Source of the DNA: Clostridium_X cadaveris
GTDB lineage: Bacteria > Bacillota > Clostridia > Clostridiales > Clostridiaceae
Length of the DNA: 64,000 nucleotides
Reading direction: 5' to 3' (one strand)
Assembly (NCBI RefSeq): GCF_039521325.1
Contig: NZ_BAAACD010000016.1
Both the position numbers and the translations under genes were made by a program. The stretch's first letter is position 1. Each line of letters begins with the position of its first letter. Below are positions 8,391-17,269 of this stretch, piece after piece. The notes under the pieces were generated by a model, which made no database searches, was not told the origin of the DNA, and saw only the letters and a list, made by a program, of their open reading frames with translations.

Positions 8391-8441
8391 AGGCAGTAAT
8401 ACTTTAGGCTTTATCATCTTCAGCCTAAAATATCACTACCT
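8391..8441 (-). terminator. 20-bp stem-loop and probable terminator of the vanY-like gene
   Basis: Bases 8391-8410 and 8422-8441 form an inverted repeat. Its three mismatches are all G.U-compatible only in the minus-strand RNA, so the transcript of the vanY-like gene is the one that folds. TTTTATGGTTTT follows. Confidence 0.65.
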
Positions 8442-8504
8442 AAAAATACTCTTTCATTTATAATAGCCAGCCTTAAAATCATTCCATCACCTTTTCACTC
8501 TTAT

Positions 8505-9293
8505 CTATACAACTTCTCTCTCTTTTAAGTACTCTTCTAAAGTCAAAGCTTTATCATAGATTTCTTGTGCCACTTCTTTTCCTACATACCGCACATGCCA
8601 TGGTTCATAAGCATATCCAGTTATATCTTCCTTACTCTTAGGATATCTTATTATAAATCCATATTTATAGCAATTATCTCTAAGCCATATTCCTTCTTTT
8701 GTGGTATCAAATTTCTCTACAAGCTCATTTTTTATGGAAGGAGTACTCAAATCTATGGCGAGTCCGGTTTGATGTTCGCTCATACCAGGTTTTGCACTAT
8801 ATTTATCTGCATGTGCTTTTCCCTGCATTTTTGCAGAATTGTTATATATATTATATTGAGAGTCAAAAGATCTAAATGCCGATACACCAACAAGCTTTAG
8901 TCCTTTGGATTGACTTTCCTTTATCATTGTCTCCAATGCATCTGCAGCTTCTTTTCTCATTTCCTTCTGCTCATTGTATCCCTTAAAACTAAATGGAATA
9001 TTTAGTTCTCTTAAATCCTCAGGAATATAGTCACTATCTAAATCATTCTCCTTGTTAGCTAAAACCAAGATATCTTTGTTCTTTTCAATCATTTTAGATT
9101 TTGCATCTTCCTCAGATACAGGAGCGCTGGCTTCAATTTCAATTTCATCTTTTTGAACAACATCTCCATACTTAATCTCAACAGGATTTGCTGCTGTAGA
9201 TCCAAAAATAAAGCCTACACAGAATACTAGAAATAATACTATTATCATATTTCTACTTTCTCTGTTTGGCTTAGGTACAACTTCTGCTATCAC
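8505..9293 (-). CDS. Membrane-anchored M15B D-Ala-D-Ala carboxypeptidase (VanY-like)
   Basis: This 262-aa protein has one membrane segment (residues 16-33) and a C-terminal M15B (VanY/LdcB) domain. The zinc and catalytic residues are His174 and Asp181 (SEHQTGLAIDLS), Glu230 and His233 (EPWHVRYVG). Residues 40-110 are a low-complexity extracellular linker. It trims D-Ala from peptidoglycan stem peptides outside the membrane; its presence alone does not imply glycopeptide resistance. The start is GTG, with AGGAGG 8 nt upstream. It lies alone on the minus strand after the HAD gene. Confidence 0.88.
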   Translation of the reverse strand: MIAEVVPKPNRESRNMIIVLFLVFCVGFIFGSTAANPVEIKYGDVVQKDEIEIEASAPVSEEDAKSKMIEKNKDILVLANKENDLDSDYIPEDLRELNIPFSFKGYNEQKEMRKEAADALETMIKESQSKGLKLVGVSAFRSFDSQYNIYNNSAKMQGKAHADKYSAKPGMSEHQTGLAIDLSTPSIKNELVEKFDTTKEGIWLRDNCYKYGFIIRYPKSKEDITGYAYEPWHVRYVGKEVAQEIYDKALTLEEYLKEREVV

Positions 9294-9366
9294 TATGACT
9301 TCCTCCTAAAGTTATTTTTCTTTAAGTATTGCCATAGATACAGAAGTTAAACCCTTTATTTATAAA

Positions 9367-10164
9367 CTATATAAAGTTTTTAGTTAAATATTTTGCTATT
9401 CCATTATTCACATTACTATCTATTACAGTTCCGTGTGTTATTGCTTCTTTCAATTTTGGAAGGCAATTTCCCATTAGACAAGGATGTCCAACATTTTTAA
9501 GCATTTCATAATCATTAAAAGCATCCCCAAATGCTATAACATCTGATACATCTATATCTGTTCTCTTACAGTAATTTTCTAATGCTCTAAATTTTGATAT
9601 TCCCTTTTCATTCACCTCTAAGCATGATGGATGGCTAAATACTATTTCCAAATGCGGAAACTGCTCCTTCAAGTCCTTTTCCAGTTCAACAAGGCATTCA
9701 TGATCTAAGCTTGAAAAGAATACTTTTAGGCACTCATGACCTTTAAATTCCTCGAAAGAACATACTCGACAAGGAGTACCTGTGCGCTTTCCAAGCTCAT
9801 CCATAAACTCATCAAAAGTTGTCGTAATCCATTCATCTATAGTAAATCCATTTAAAGCTATATTGCTGCTATATTTACTTAAGTCTATATTTAGAAGCTT
9901 CTCTACACTATCTTTTGATAGTGGATGCTTACTTATTATATTGCCATTTTCATAAACTACTGCCCCATTACTACAGATACATAATATCTCATCACCTAGT
10001 GCATCTCTCACATGCTCTGTTTGAGAATATATCCTTCCTGTGGCTATTGCAAATATATTACCCTTTTTTACTACTTGTTTTACTGCATGCGCTGTTTCTT
10101 TTGATACAATACCCTTTTCATTCAAAAGTGTACCATCTAAATCACTCACCATTAATCTCTTCAT
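9367..10164 (-). CDS. Cof-type HAD-IIB hydrolase (sugar-phosphatase-like)
   Basis: This 265-aa protein shows the HAD motifs: Asp8/Asp10 in VSDLDGTLL (motif I), ATGR (motif II region), and GDAFNDYEML (motif IV). The long C2-type cap between them places it in the Cof/YidA IIB subfamily, cytosolic phosphatases of small phosphorylated metabolites. The substrate is not predictable. The start is ATG with AAAGGAG upstream. It lies 35 bp downstream of the thioesterase gene on the same strand and is probably co-transcribed with it. Confidence 0.88.
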   Translation of the reverse strand: MKRLMVSDLDGTLLNEKGIVSKETAHAVKQVVKKGNIFAIATGRIYSQTEHVRDALGDEILCICSNGAVVYENGNIISKHPLSKDSVEKLLNIDLSKYSSNIALNGFTIDEWITTTFDEFMDELGKRTGTPCRVCSFEEFKGHECLKVFFSSLDHECLVELEKDLKEQFPHLEIVFSHPSCLEVNEKGISKFRALENYCKRTDIDVSDVIAFGDAFNDYEMLKNVGHPCLMGNCLPKLKEAITHGTVIDSNVNNGIAKYLTKNFI

Positions 10165-10199
10165 ATATAATCTCCTTTATCTTATGCTATTTAAAATAA

Positions 10200-10931
10200 T
10201 TACTCCCAAAATGATTCTGCTAAATTAACCTCTATGCCCTCATCACTTACAATTTTGTGTATATAGTGTCCTTCTTCCTTTTCTTCACATAAAGACCTAA
10301 TTATATGACCATAATGAACTTCTTTCTTGTAAACCATCTTTAGTCTAATTAATCTTTTAGTCTTTACTACTTCTAATGGAATGGTTTCTATTGCCCAATC
10401 TATATACTTAGTGTTATTCACATGCATATTTGTATCTATATCACTATATCTAACTTTAAAATCTTGTTCAAAAGCTAGATTTTGCATTTCTTCTATATCA
10501 TCCATTTCTATATTGAGACCCTCATCTTTGTTAGTACCATAAGCATCAAACATAACTTGAGGTATCCTTATAGCTCTCCTCTTTTCTGTGTTTATCAAAA
10601 GCCACATAGATATAGCCTCGCATAAAACTTCTCCTTCTTCATTTACAACCTCAAAAATTCTATAAGAATAGAATCTCTTTAATGCTACAGGTGTGGTGCT
10701 TATCTTAAGCTTTTCTCCATAGACAGGATACCTTATCATCTTTATATCCCATTTATAAAGAACCCATGCCATATTATTTTCATCTAGGAACTCTATCCCT
10801 ACTCCCTCTTCATTGCTTTGAACCATGGCTACGTCACCAAAGTAGTTTACAAGTGAAGTTAGTAAAAGTTCCTTCCTGTAATTAAGGTCATGATAAAAGA
10901 ACTCATACTCCTTTTCAAATCGTTTCCCCAT
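10200..10931 (-). CDS. Acyl-ACP thioesterase (FatA-like, double hotdog)
   Basis: This 243-aa protein belongs to the bacterial acyl-ACP thioesterase family. It has two hotdog repeats: the first carries the substrate helix and WVLYKWDIKMIRYP, the second carries VRYSDIDTNMHVNNTKYIDWAIE, where Asp, Asn and His sit in the catalytic region. It releases free fatty acids from acyl-ACP. The start chosen is ATG 10931, which follows AAGGAAG by 7 nt; an ATG at 10952 precedes that ribosome site and is less likely. It probably forms an operon with the downstream HAD gene. Confidence 0.85.
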   Translation of the reverse strand: MGKRFEKEYEFFYHDLNYRKELLLTSLVNYFGDVAMVQSNEEGVGIEFLDENNMAWVLYKWDIKMIRYPVYGEKLKISTTPVALKRFYSYRIFEVVNEEGEVLCEAISMWLLINTEKRRAIRIPQVMFDAYGTNKDEGLNIEMDDIEEMQNLAFEQDFKVRYSDIDTNMHVNNTKYIDWAIETIPLEVVKTKRLIRLKMVYKKEVHYGHIIRSLCEEKEEGHYIHKIVSDEGIEVNLAESFWE

Positions 10932-11034
10932 CTTCCAACTTCCTTTCTGCATTAAATATTGTAATATTTTTTATACTTACTTTTATATTTATATCCATAA
11001 ATATAGATTACTATATTTAATTCACAATAATTTA

Positions 11035-11063
11035 ATTATACTATTTTAGATTTATATTTCTAA
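11035..11063 (-). promoter_or_regulatory. Putative promoter of the thioesterase-HAD unit
   Basis: On the minus strand TTAGAA (11063-11058), a 17-bp spacer and TATAAT (11040-11035). The -10 is perfect and the -35 is weak. It lies about 105 bp upstream of the thioesterase start; the leader between them is plain AT-rich DNA. Confidence 0.45.
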
Positions 11064-11140
11064 CTATGATTTGTAAAGTTAATGTAAAATTCTTTGTTTT
11101 CTACCATTTACTATATTTATAGCATGTCTACAAATATAAA

Positions 11141-11176
11141 AAATGAGAACAGCAGTAATGCCATTCTCATTTTTTA
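11141..11176 (-). terminator. Terminator of purA
   Basis: On the minus strand ATGAGAATGG pairs imperfectly with GCTGTTCTCAT, followed by TTTTTATATTTG. It begins about 3 nt after the purA stop codon. Confidence 0.75.
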
Positions 11177-11178
11177 TA

Positions 11179-12468
11179 TTATTTATTTCTCTTAACTTCT
11201 ATAGTTTCAGATCTCTTTGGTCCTATAGAAACTATAGATATTTCTACGCCAGTAAGCTCTTCTATTCTATTTAAATATTTCTTTGCGTTTTCTGGAAGTT
11301 CATCAAAAGTCTTAGCATTTTTGATTTCTTCGCCCCATCCCTCGAATTCTTCATAGATAGGTTTGCATTTAGCTAAATCTTCTAATGATGCTGGGAAGTA
11401 ATCTATAACTTTTCCTTCAAATTCATATCCTACGCACATCTTTATCTTATCAAGTCCTGCTAATGTATCTATCTTTGTTATTACAAGAGATGTTAATCCA
11501 GAAACTCTAACAGATGTATTTACGATAACTATATCTAACCATCCACATCTTCTAGCTCTTCCTGTAGTTACTCCATACTCATGACCTTGAGTTCTTATCC
11601 ATTCTCCTGTTTCATCCTCAAGCTCTGTTGGGAAAGGTCCCTTTCCAACTCTTGTTGTATAAGCTTTAGTTATTCCTATTACTTCATTTACCTTGTTTGG
11701 TCCTATACCAGCTCCGCTGCTTACGCCTCCTGCTGTAGTATTAGAAGAAGTAACAAATGGATATGTTCCATAATCTATATCTAGAAGCATACCTTGAGCA
11801 CCTTCAAATAAAATGCTCTTATCTTCTTTTATCTCTTCATTTAATATTACAGAAACGTCTTTTACAAATGGTTTCACCTTTTCTGCATACTCTACATATT
11901 GGTTGTATATTGTGTCAAAGTCTAAAGCTTCTCCATCATATACCTTAGTTATATATTTGTTCTTTAGAGTTAGGTTTTCTTGAAGCTTTTCCTTTAAAAC
12001 ATCTTTATTGATAAGGTCGCAAATTCTTATTCCACATCTTTCAAATTTGTCTGTGTAGCATGGTCCTATACCTTTTCCAGTAGTTCCTATGCTGTTTGCT
12101 CCTCTAGCTTTTTCTTTTAAAGCGTCTAATACTTTATGATAAGGCATTATAACATGGGCTCTATCACTTATTATTAATTTTTCTGGAGTTATGCTTACGC
12201 CTAAACCTTCTAGATAATTTATTTCACTTAGTAATGCTTCTGGGTCAACAACAACACCATTTCCTATTATGTTTACTTTGTTATCGTATAATATTCCTGA
12301 TGGTATTAAGTGAAGTTTATACTGTTTATCTTCTACTTCAACTGTATGACCAGCGTTGTTTCCCCCTTGGAATCTAACTACTACGTGAGCTTTTTCTGCA
12401 AGGTAATCTGTAATCTTTCCTTTTCCCTCATCGCCCCATTGAGCGCCTAAAACTACGAATGATGACAT
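11179..12468 (-). CDS. purA: Adenylosuccinate synthetase
   Basis: This 429-aa protein has the family's usual length. It carries the GTP-binding N-terminal motif QWGDEGKGK (residues 10-18), catalytic His in NNAGHTVEV, GTTGKGIGPCY, and TTGRARRCGWLD near the C-terminus. It makes adenylosuccinate from IMP, aspartate and GTP, the committed step to AMP. The start context is odd: the AGGAGG is about 37 nt upstream and a hairpin occupies the gap. It is monocistronic and divergent from pgsA. Confidence 0.97.
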   Translation of the reverse strand: MSSFVVLGAQWGDEGKGKITDYLAEKAHVVVRFQGGNNAGHTVEVEDKQYKLHLIPSGILYDNKVNIIGNGVVVDPEALLSEINYLEGLGVSITPEKLIISDRAHVIMPYHKVLDALKEKARGANSIGTTGKGIGPCYTDKFERCGIRICDLINKDVLKEKLQENLTLKNKYITKVYDGEALDFDTIYNQYVEYAEKVKPFVKDVSVILNEEIKEDKSILFEGAQGMLLDIDYGTYPFVTSSNTTAGGVSSGAGIGPNKVNEVIGITKAYTTRVGKGPFPTELEDETGEWIRTQGHEYGVTTGRARRCGWLDIVIVNTSVRVSGLTSLVITKIDTLAGLDKIKMCVGYEFEGKVIDYFPASLEDLAKCKPIYEEFEGWGEEIKNAKTFDELPENAKKYLNRIEELTGVEISIVSIGPKRSETIEVKRNK

Positions 12469-12476
12469 ATTTTTTC

Positions 12477-12510
12477 GGCTTCACTGATTTTTCAGCTTTG
12501 CCTTTCCTCC
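12477..12510 (-). promoter_or_regulatory. Folded Shine-Dalgarno spacer of purA
   Basis: On the minus strand the Shine-Dalgarno GGAGG (12510-12506) is separated from the ATG (12468) by a stem-loop: outer GGC/GCC and inner CTGA/TCAG, 12502-12477. Folding shortens the effective spacing to about 11 nt. No other in-frame start exists, because a TGA lies just upstream of the ATG. Confidence 0.5.
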
Positions 12511-12741
12511 TCTACTCTAAAGTATGTGCCTTATTATAATATTCCCTAAACCGTAAACTTTTACTATAACAATGACAGTTTATAATATCAAAAAAGATAT
12601 AGGAAAGTCAATGATTTTGCATAGTTTCAAGATGTTATTAACAAAATTATAATTTTTTCAAATTTTTAACTTGTTTTATAAATGACTAAGTATTATTAAG
12701 ATTAATTATATGTTATAATTACAAGTATATATCCGTTATAC

Positions 12742-12789
12742 AGGGGAGGTGCGGCAGAATTGACTGCCAGATTATATGAACTTACCTAA
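12742..12789 (+). promoter_or_regulatory. Folded Shine-Dalgarno spacer and overlapping nine-codon uORF at pgsA
   Basis: AGGGGAGG ends at 12749 but the pgsA ATG is at 12776. GGCAG (12753-12757) pairs with CTGCC (12764-12768) and would bring the two to an effective 10 nt. A TTG at 12760, correctly spaced from the same Shine-Dalgarno, opens a nine-codon frame that stops at 12787-12789, across the pgsA start. Confidence 0.45.
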
Positions 12790-13297
12790 TATTTTAACAA
12801 CCATAAGGTTACTTTTGATTCCTGTTTTTGTTTTAGTGTTTTTCTCTTATGGTACTCAAGGTCTTATTTACGGAGCGATAATATTTTTAATCGCAGGTTT
12901 TACAGATGTATTAGATGGTCACATAGCTCGTAAATTTAATTTAGTAACTAAATATGGCATAGTTCTTGATCCCTTAGCAGATAAACTAATGCTTCTAACT
13001 GTACTATTTTGTCTATCAGTTAAAGAAATAATACCTTTTTGGGTGTTTATAGTAATAGCTGTAAAAGATTTAAGTATGATAGTATCAGGAGTATTTTTGT
13101 ACAAAAAGGACACCGTAATACCTTCTAATTTCTTTGGTAAGGCATCTACAGTACTATTTTATGTGGCAATTCTTGCAGAAGCTTTAGGATTCCATATTGG
13201 AAGTTCTCTTCTTTATATAGCTGTATTAAGTGCTTTCGTAGCTCTAACAAATTACGCTATAATATTCTTTAAGAATAAAAAGCAAAAACAAGTTTGA
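12776..13297 (+). CDS. pgsA: CDP-diacylglycerol-glycerol-3-phosphate 3-phosphatidyltransferase
   Basis: This 173-aa integral membrane protein has the full CDP-alcohol phosphotransferase signature D-G-x2-A-R-x8-G-x3-D-x3-D (DGHIARK ... GIVLDPLADK, about residues 47-69). About five membrane segments follow the short amphipathic N-terminus NLPNILTTIRLLLIP, typical of PgsA. It makes phosphatidylglycerophosphate for phosphatidylglycerol and cardiolipin. The start is fixed by an upstream in-frame TGA. The ribosome-binding context is unusual, with a hairpin between Shine-Dalgarno and ATG. Confidence 0.93.
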   Translation: MNLPNILTTIRLLLIPVFVLVFFSYGTQGLIYGAIIFLIAGFTDVLDGHIARKFNLVTKYGIVLDPLADKLMLLTVLFCLSVKEIIPFWVFIVIAVKDLSMIVSGVFLYKKDTVIPSNFFGKASTVLFYVAILAEALGFHIGSSLLYIAVLSAFVALTNYAIIFFKNKKQKQV

Positions 13298-13330
13298 TAA
13301 ATAATTTTAGATAGTAATTATGTTATAAAT

Positions 13331-13366
13331 AAAAAAACTTAGCAGATAACTGCTAAGTTTTCTTTA
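13331..13366. terminator. Bidirectional terminator between pgsA and mtnA
   Basis: CTTAGCAG (13338-13345) pairs with CTGCTAAG (13350-13357), flanked by AAAAAAA on the left and TTTTCTTT on the right, so it can serve both convergent genes. Confidence 0.85.
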
Positions 13367-13415
13367 TTTTAAATCTAAAGCTGATTTTTCTTCATTTATT
13401 TTTAGCACATTGTTT

Positions 13416-14468
13416 CTAGTAAAATTGCTGAACCTCTGTTTCAAAGTATCTTTGCAAATCATAGCTTGAGAAAATCCCCTTATCTGTTACAATTCCACTA
13501 ATAAGATGTGGTGGGGTAATATCAAAAGATGGATATATTCCCTTAACTGTATCTAATGTATTCTTAAATCCACCAGATGATAAAACTTCTTTAGGATCTC
13601 TTTCTTCTATAATTATATCTGCTCCACTCTTTTTCCCTATATCAGGTATTCCTGTTACAAAATAAGGTATACCAAAGTGTTTGGCTAGTATAGCTATTTG
13701 TAAAGTTCCTATTTTGTTTGCAATATGCCCATCTCTAGCTATTGTATCAGCTGCAGAAGTGAATAAGTCTACATTTTTATTTTGCATCGTATATGCTACC
13801 ATATTGTCTGTTATTACTGTGGTATCAAAACCCATTTGGCTGCAACAACTAGCAGTTAATCTTGCTCCTTGCAAATATGGTCTAGTCTCAGCACAATAAA
13901 TTTTTATATCATTATTTCTTTTCTTAGCAGCTCTAAGCATCATTCCTATGATAGTCTCTCCAAAACATTGAGTCATTATTGTTCCGTTTTGAGGAAACAT
14001 ATCTGCAAGATATTCTCCTACCTTTTCCATTGTAGAATAACGTCTATTCAACGAATCTACAGTAGTATTAAATATAGCTTCTGATGCATTCTTTCCTTGT
14101 GATAAAGCTTTTTTAGCTGCTTCTAAACAGTTATTAGTTATGATTCCCATACGATTTGCAGTAGTTGGTCTAGCATGTGATATATCATAAGAAGCTTTCT
14201 CAAGGAATTTTATTTGTTCTTCCTCTGTCTTATGTTCTATTTCATGAGCTGCTAAGGCCATTCCCATTCCTGCTGCTGTATATGGTCCTGCACTTTGGGT
14301 TACCATATCTCTAATAGCATAAGCTACTTCCATATATGTAGTACATGTTACAAAACGCACTTCTCTTGGATAAACTCTTCTATCAAGAATTCTTACCTTT
14401 CCATCTTCATACCATGCTACATTTTCATACTGTAACAAAAAAGCTAATCCTTCATCCATTCTTTTCAT
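13416..14468 (-). CDS. mtnA: 5-(methylthio/deoxy)ribose-1-phosphate isomerase (MtnA family)
   Basis: This 350-aa protein is an eIF2B-like sugar-phosphate isomerase. The signatures are GPYTAAGMGMALAAHE, ETRPYLQGARLTA, the Asp-containing ITDNMVAYTM, and the C-terminal PPHLISGIVTDKG. A Cys in MTQCFGET sits where the family's catalytic Cys lies, though the flanks differ from classic MtnA (HCNAG). It should convert 5-methylthioribose-1-P or 5-deoxyribose-1-P to the ribulose form. It is last in ald-nhaC-mtnK-mtnA. ATG 14468 follows AAGG by 8 nt; a GTG at 14477 overlaps the ribosome site. Confidence 0.85.
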   Translation of the reverse strand: MKRMDEGLAFLLQYENVAWYEDGKVRILDRRVYPREVRFVTCTTYMEVAYAIRDMVTQSAGPYTAAGMGMALAAHEIEHKTEEEQIKFLEKASYDISHARPTTANRMGIITNNCLEAAKKALSQGKNASEAIFNTTVDSLNRRYSTMEKVGEYLADMFPQNGTIMTQCFGETIIGMMLRAAKKRNNDIKIYCAETRPYLQGARLTASCCSQMGFDTTVITDNMVAYTMQNKNVDLFTSAADTIARDGHIANKIGTLQIAILAKHFGIPYFVTGIPDIGKKSGADIIIEERDPKEVLSSGGFKNTLDTVKGIYPSFDITPPHLISGIVTDKGIFSSYDLQRYFETEVQQFY

Positions 14469-14534
14469 ATATATCACCTTTTTCTATATTTATCATAACT
14501 TTTAAATGTTCTGTAAATTAATCATATGTCACTA

Positions 14535-15737
14535 TTATGCTAATATTAAATTAAATCTCTCAGTTAAATCTTTTCCCATTGTAATCTTATATCTATCAGT
14601 TATTAAAGCAATACCCATCTTGATTAAAGCTCTTTCTAAAGGAAGTCTTTGTTTCATATCTTCAACGCTTGTTACTTCGATAACTTTAGAATCTCCTACT
14701 ACTCTTCTTATCATTTCAGTTCCTGCATATCCCATGGAATCAGCCAATACTTCTTTAAGATAATTTTCTTTGAAATATTTATTGTATAGGTCAAATGTAA
14801 CTACTGAATCATATTTCTTTGAAAGCTTATTTATAAGAAGATCAACAGTATTTTCTATGGTTTTTTCTATCCAATTTAAAAACTCTTCATTTTTATTGTC
14901 AGTATAGAATTTATTAGTCCAAGAGAAGAATAAGTTTCCTATAACATTACCTATATCATATCCCATAGGTCCATAAAATGCGAATTCAGGGTCTATTACC
15001 TTGATTCCTTTTTCGTTAGCAAAAATTGAGCCTGAATGAAGATCCCCATGAATAAGTGACTGTGCACAATTCATAAAGTTATTTCTTAGCATTCCAACTT
15101 CAGCTTTTAATTTTTCATTGTTATATAAATGCTCTTCAACAAATTCTTTATTTTCATCTATAATTATATTTCTATTTTTATAGTTGTAATAAGGCTCTGT
15201 AAAAACTAAGTCTTCACTAATATCACAAAGCTCTTTGTTTGTAAACTCTATAACTCTATCCTTCTTTTCTGCTCTACCTACTACTAAATCTGTTGTTGGA
15301 AGAAGGGTATCTGCTAGAAATGTAGATAGTTCTTCTGCTAAATGACTAAATGTCTTTCCATCCATAAGTTCTTTTCTTAAATTTTTATATTCTGATATAT
15401 CTTCCATAGAAATTGCACACATAATTTCATCATAATGATGAACTTTAGGTATATATGTTGGTGCCAATTGTCCTTGTATCTTTAAAATTTCTGCTTCGAT
15501 TCTGCTATGTCTAACATCTAAAGGTCTTCCAGAAGATCTTAAAAGAGTGTCTGCCTGCTTTATAATTAGAGATTTTCCTGTTTCAGGATTCCATATTTTA
15601 AATACGTAATTTATGTTTCCGTCTCCAATCTCTTTAGCTTCCAGCTTCTCATCAGGAGCGAAATATTTTACTACATCTTTAGAATAAATTTTTGCTTCTT
15701 CTGTATCCATTAAAAAATGCTTACAATATTTATCCAT
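14535..15737 (-). CDS. mtnK: 5-methylthioribose (5-deoxyribose) kinase
   Basis: This 400-aa protein matches the MtnK branch of aminoglycoside-phosphotransferase-like kinases. It shows GDGNINYVFKIW (nucleotide loop), LIIKQA (ATP-binding Lys), SRIEAEIL, the catalytic loop LIHGDLHSGSIF and the metal-binding VIDPEFAFYGPMGYDIGN. It phosphorylates C1 of 5-methylthioribose and, in dual-purpose pathways, 5-deoxyribose. AGGAGG lies 8 nt before the ATG. It follows the NhaC-type gene by 34 bp and precedes mtnA by about 65 bp, consistent with one operon. Confidence 0.92.
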   Translation of the reverse strand: MDKYCKHFLMDTEEAKIYSKDVVKYFAPDEKLEAKEIGDGNINYVFKIWNPETGKSLIIKQADTLLRSSGRPLDVRHSRIEAEILKIQGQLAPTYIPKVHHYDEIMCAISMEDISEYKNLRKELMDGKTFSHLAEELSTFLADTLLPTTDLVVGRAEKKDRVIEFTNKELCDISEDLVFTEPYYNYKNRNIIIDENKEFVEEHLYNNEKLKAEVGMLRNNFMNCAQSLIHGDLHSGSIFANEKGIKVIDPEFAFYGPMGYDIGNVIGNLFFSWTNKFYTDNKNEEFLNWIEKTIENTVDLLINKLSKKYDSVVTFDLYNKYFKENYLKEVLADSMGYAGTEMIRRVVGDSKVIEVTSVEDMKQRLPLERALIKMGIALITDRYKITMGKDLTERFNLILA

Positions 15738-15771
15738 TTTATTTTCCTCCTATCAAATCACAAATTTTCCC

Positions 15772-17112
15772 TTACTGTAAATTAGTTTCTAATTGTTTTG
15801 CGTCTTTTTTCTTAAATTTAGGCCATCCAATAATTATAAATATAGTACCAAATATAAGCATAAGTATACAGTACCATACATAAGGCATTATTGACATAGG
15901 GGAGATTTTTGCAATACCTCCTGCCACTAATAATTGTCCAGCATATGGAAGCAATCCATTAAATGCTGATGAGAATAAGTCAAGAATACTTGCAACCCTT
16001 TCTCTAGCGATTCCAAATTTATCAGCTATTTCTCTAGCAATAGGACCTGTCGCAATTATTGAAATTGTATTATTTGTAGTAGCTATATCTAGTAAACTTA
16101 CTAAAGCAGCTATACTTAATTCTCCGCCTTTTGCTGTCTTTGTTTTTCTAGTTAACTTTTCAAGAAGCCAATCTATTCCGCCTAGATAGTTCATTAAGGC
16201 TACCATACCACCTACCAGTATCGCTATAAGTGACATATCTTCCATCCAAGTCATACCTGTATGTATAATACCTAAAGAAGATATCAATGTAAAATCTCCA
16301 TGTATGATTCCTATTATAATTCCTGAAGCAACACCAAGTGTCATAACTGTTATAACATTTAATCCTACTAATGATAATACTATAACTACAACATAAGGAA
16401 TAAGGTTTACAATATTAAAATTATATACTGATTGAGTTATAGGAGTAGATGCTGTTTGCATAGATAATAATATGCAGTTTATAATTACCGCTGGTAATAC
16501 CATAAGTATGTTAGCTTTAAACTTTGATTTCATAGATACTTCTTGTGTACGAGTGGCTGCTATTGTAGTATCTGAAATAAATGATAGGTTGTCCCCAAAC
16601 ATTGCACCGCCTACAACAACTCCACTAACTAAGGCTATATTAAATCCAGTTTTATTAGCAATATCTACAGCTATTGGCATTAATGCTGCTACAGTTCCCA
16701 TTGAAGTTCCCATTGAAAAACTTAATATACATCCTATTAGAAATAATCCTGGTAGTATTAATTTAGAAGGTAATATTGAAAGTCCTAGATTAGTGACAGA
16801 TTCTACTGCATGCATTTCATTAGCTATACCATAAAAAGCTCCTGCAAGTAAGAAGATTATTACCATTAAAATTAATGTTTCTTCTCCGCCGCCTTTACAG
16901 TACATTGATACTCTCTCATCAAAAGTAGTTGGTTTTCTTTCTCCTGGTTTTTTTAGTGCTAGTCCAATACCAGATGCTATCATAATTCCTATCATAAGAG
17001 GCATGTTATCAAAGCTACCTGTAAAAATACCCGTGCTCATATAAAGCACTAAAAAAACTATTAATGGTAGAAGGCCTAGAAAATTCCCTTTTTTATTTGA
17101 GTTTTGTTCCAT
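15772..17112 (-). CDS. NhaC-family transporter within the 5-deoxypentose salvage operon
   Basis: This 446-aa polytopic membrane protein has about 11-12 segments. Family motifs include SFSMGTSMGTVAALMPIA and VVGGAMFGDNLSFISDTTIAATRTQ. NhaC members exchange Na+ and H+, but some, such as MleN, swap organic acids. Its position between the class II aldolase and the MtnK kinase genes suggests it carries a pathway substrate or product rather than serving general sodium homeostasis; that is inference. A 22-nt operator-like sequence lies about 180 bp upstream. The start has AAAGGGGAG at the right distance. Confidence 0.85.
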   Translation of the reverse strand: MEQNSNKKGNFLGLLPLIVFLVLYMSTGIFTGSFDNMPLMIGIMIASGIGLALKKPGERKPTTFDERVSMYCKGGGEETLILMVIIFLLAGAFYGIANEMHAVESVTNLGLSILPSKLILPGLFLIGCILSFSMGTSMGTVAALMPIAVDIANKTGFNIALVSGVVVGGAMFGDNLSFISDTTIAATRTQEVSMKSKFKANILMVLPAVIINCILLSMQTASTPITQSVYNFNIVNLIPYVVVIVLSLVGLNVITVMTLGVASGIIIGIIHGDFTLISSLGIIHTGMTWMEDMSLIAILVGGMVALMNYLGGIDWLLEKLTRKTKTAKGGELSIAALVSLLDIATTNNTISIIATGPIAREIADKFGIARERVASILDLFSSAFNGLLPYAGQLLVAGGIAKISPMSIMPYVWYCILMLIFGTIFIIIGWPKFKKKDAKQLETNLQ

Positions 17113-17269
17113 ATTGTTAATCTCCCCTTTAAATAAACTTATTTATTCACGTCATCAGCCTGAAGTTAAATTTTGCTTAAAACTTATAATTTAAAATAAT
17201 ATAAACGTTGTCATTATTAATTTTATTTATATTTTATAAATGTTGTTTTTGGACTTATTTTATAGAAAA

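Noticed and set aside
8505..9293. Vancomycin-resistance gene vanY
   Set aside because: The catalytic domain is VanY-like, but there is no VanH/A/X or VanRS context; M15B carboxypeptidases of this type are common housekeeping enzymes in clostridia.
16472..16834. 120-codon plus-strand frame opposite the NhaC-type gene
   Set aside because: It is a shadow of a membrane-protein gene: no ribosome site, no promoter, and composition explained by the antisense of hydrophobic codons.
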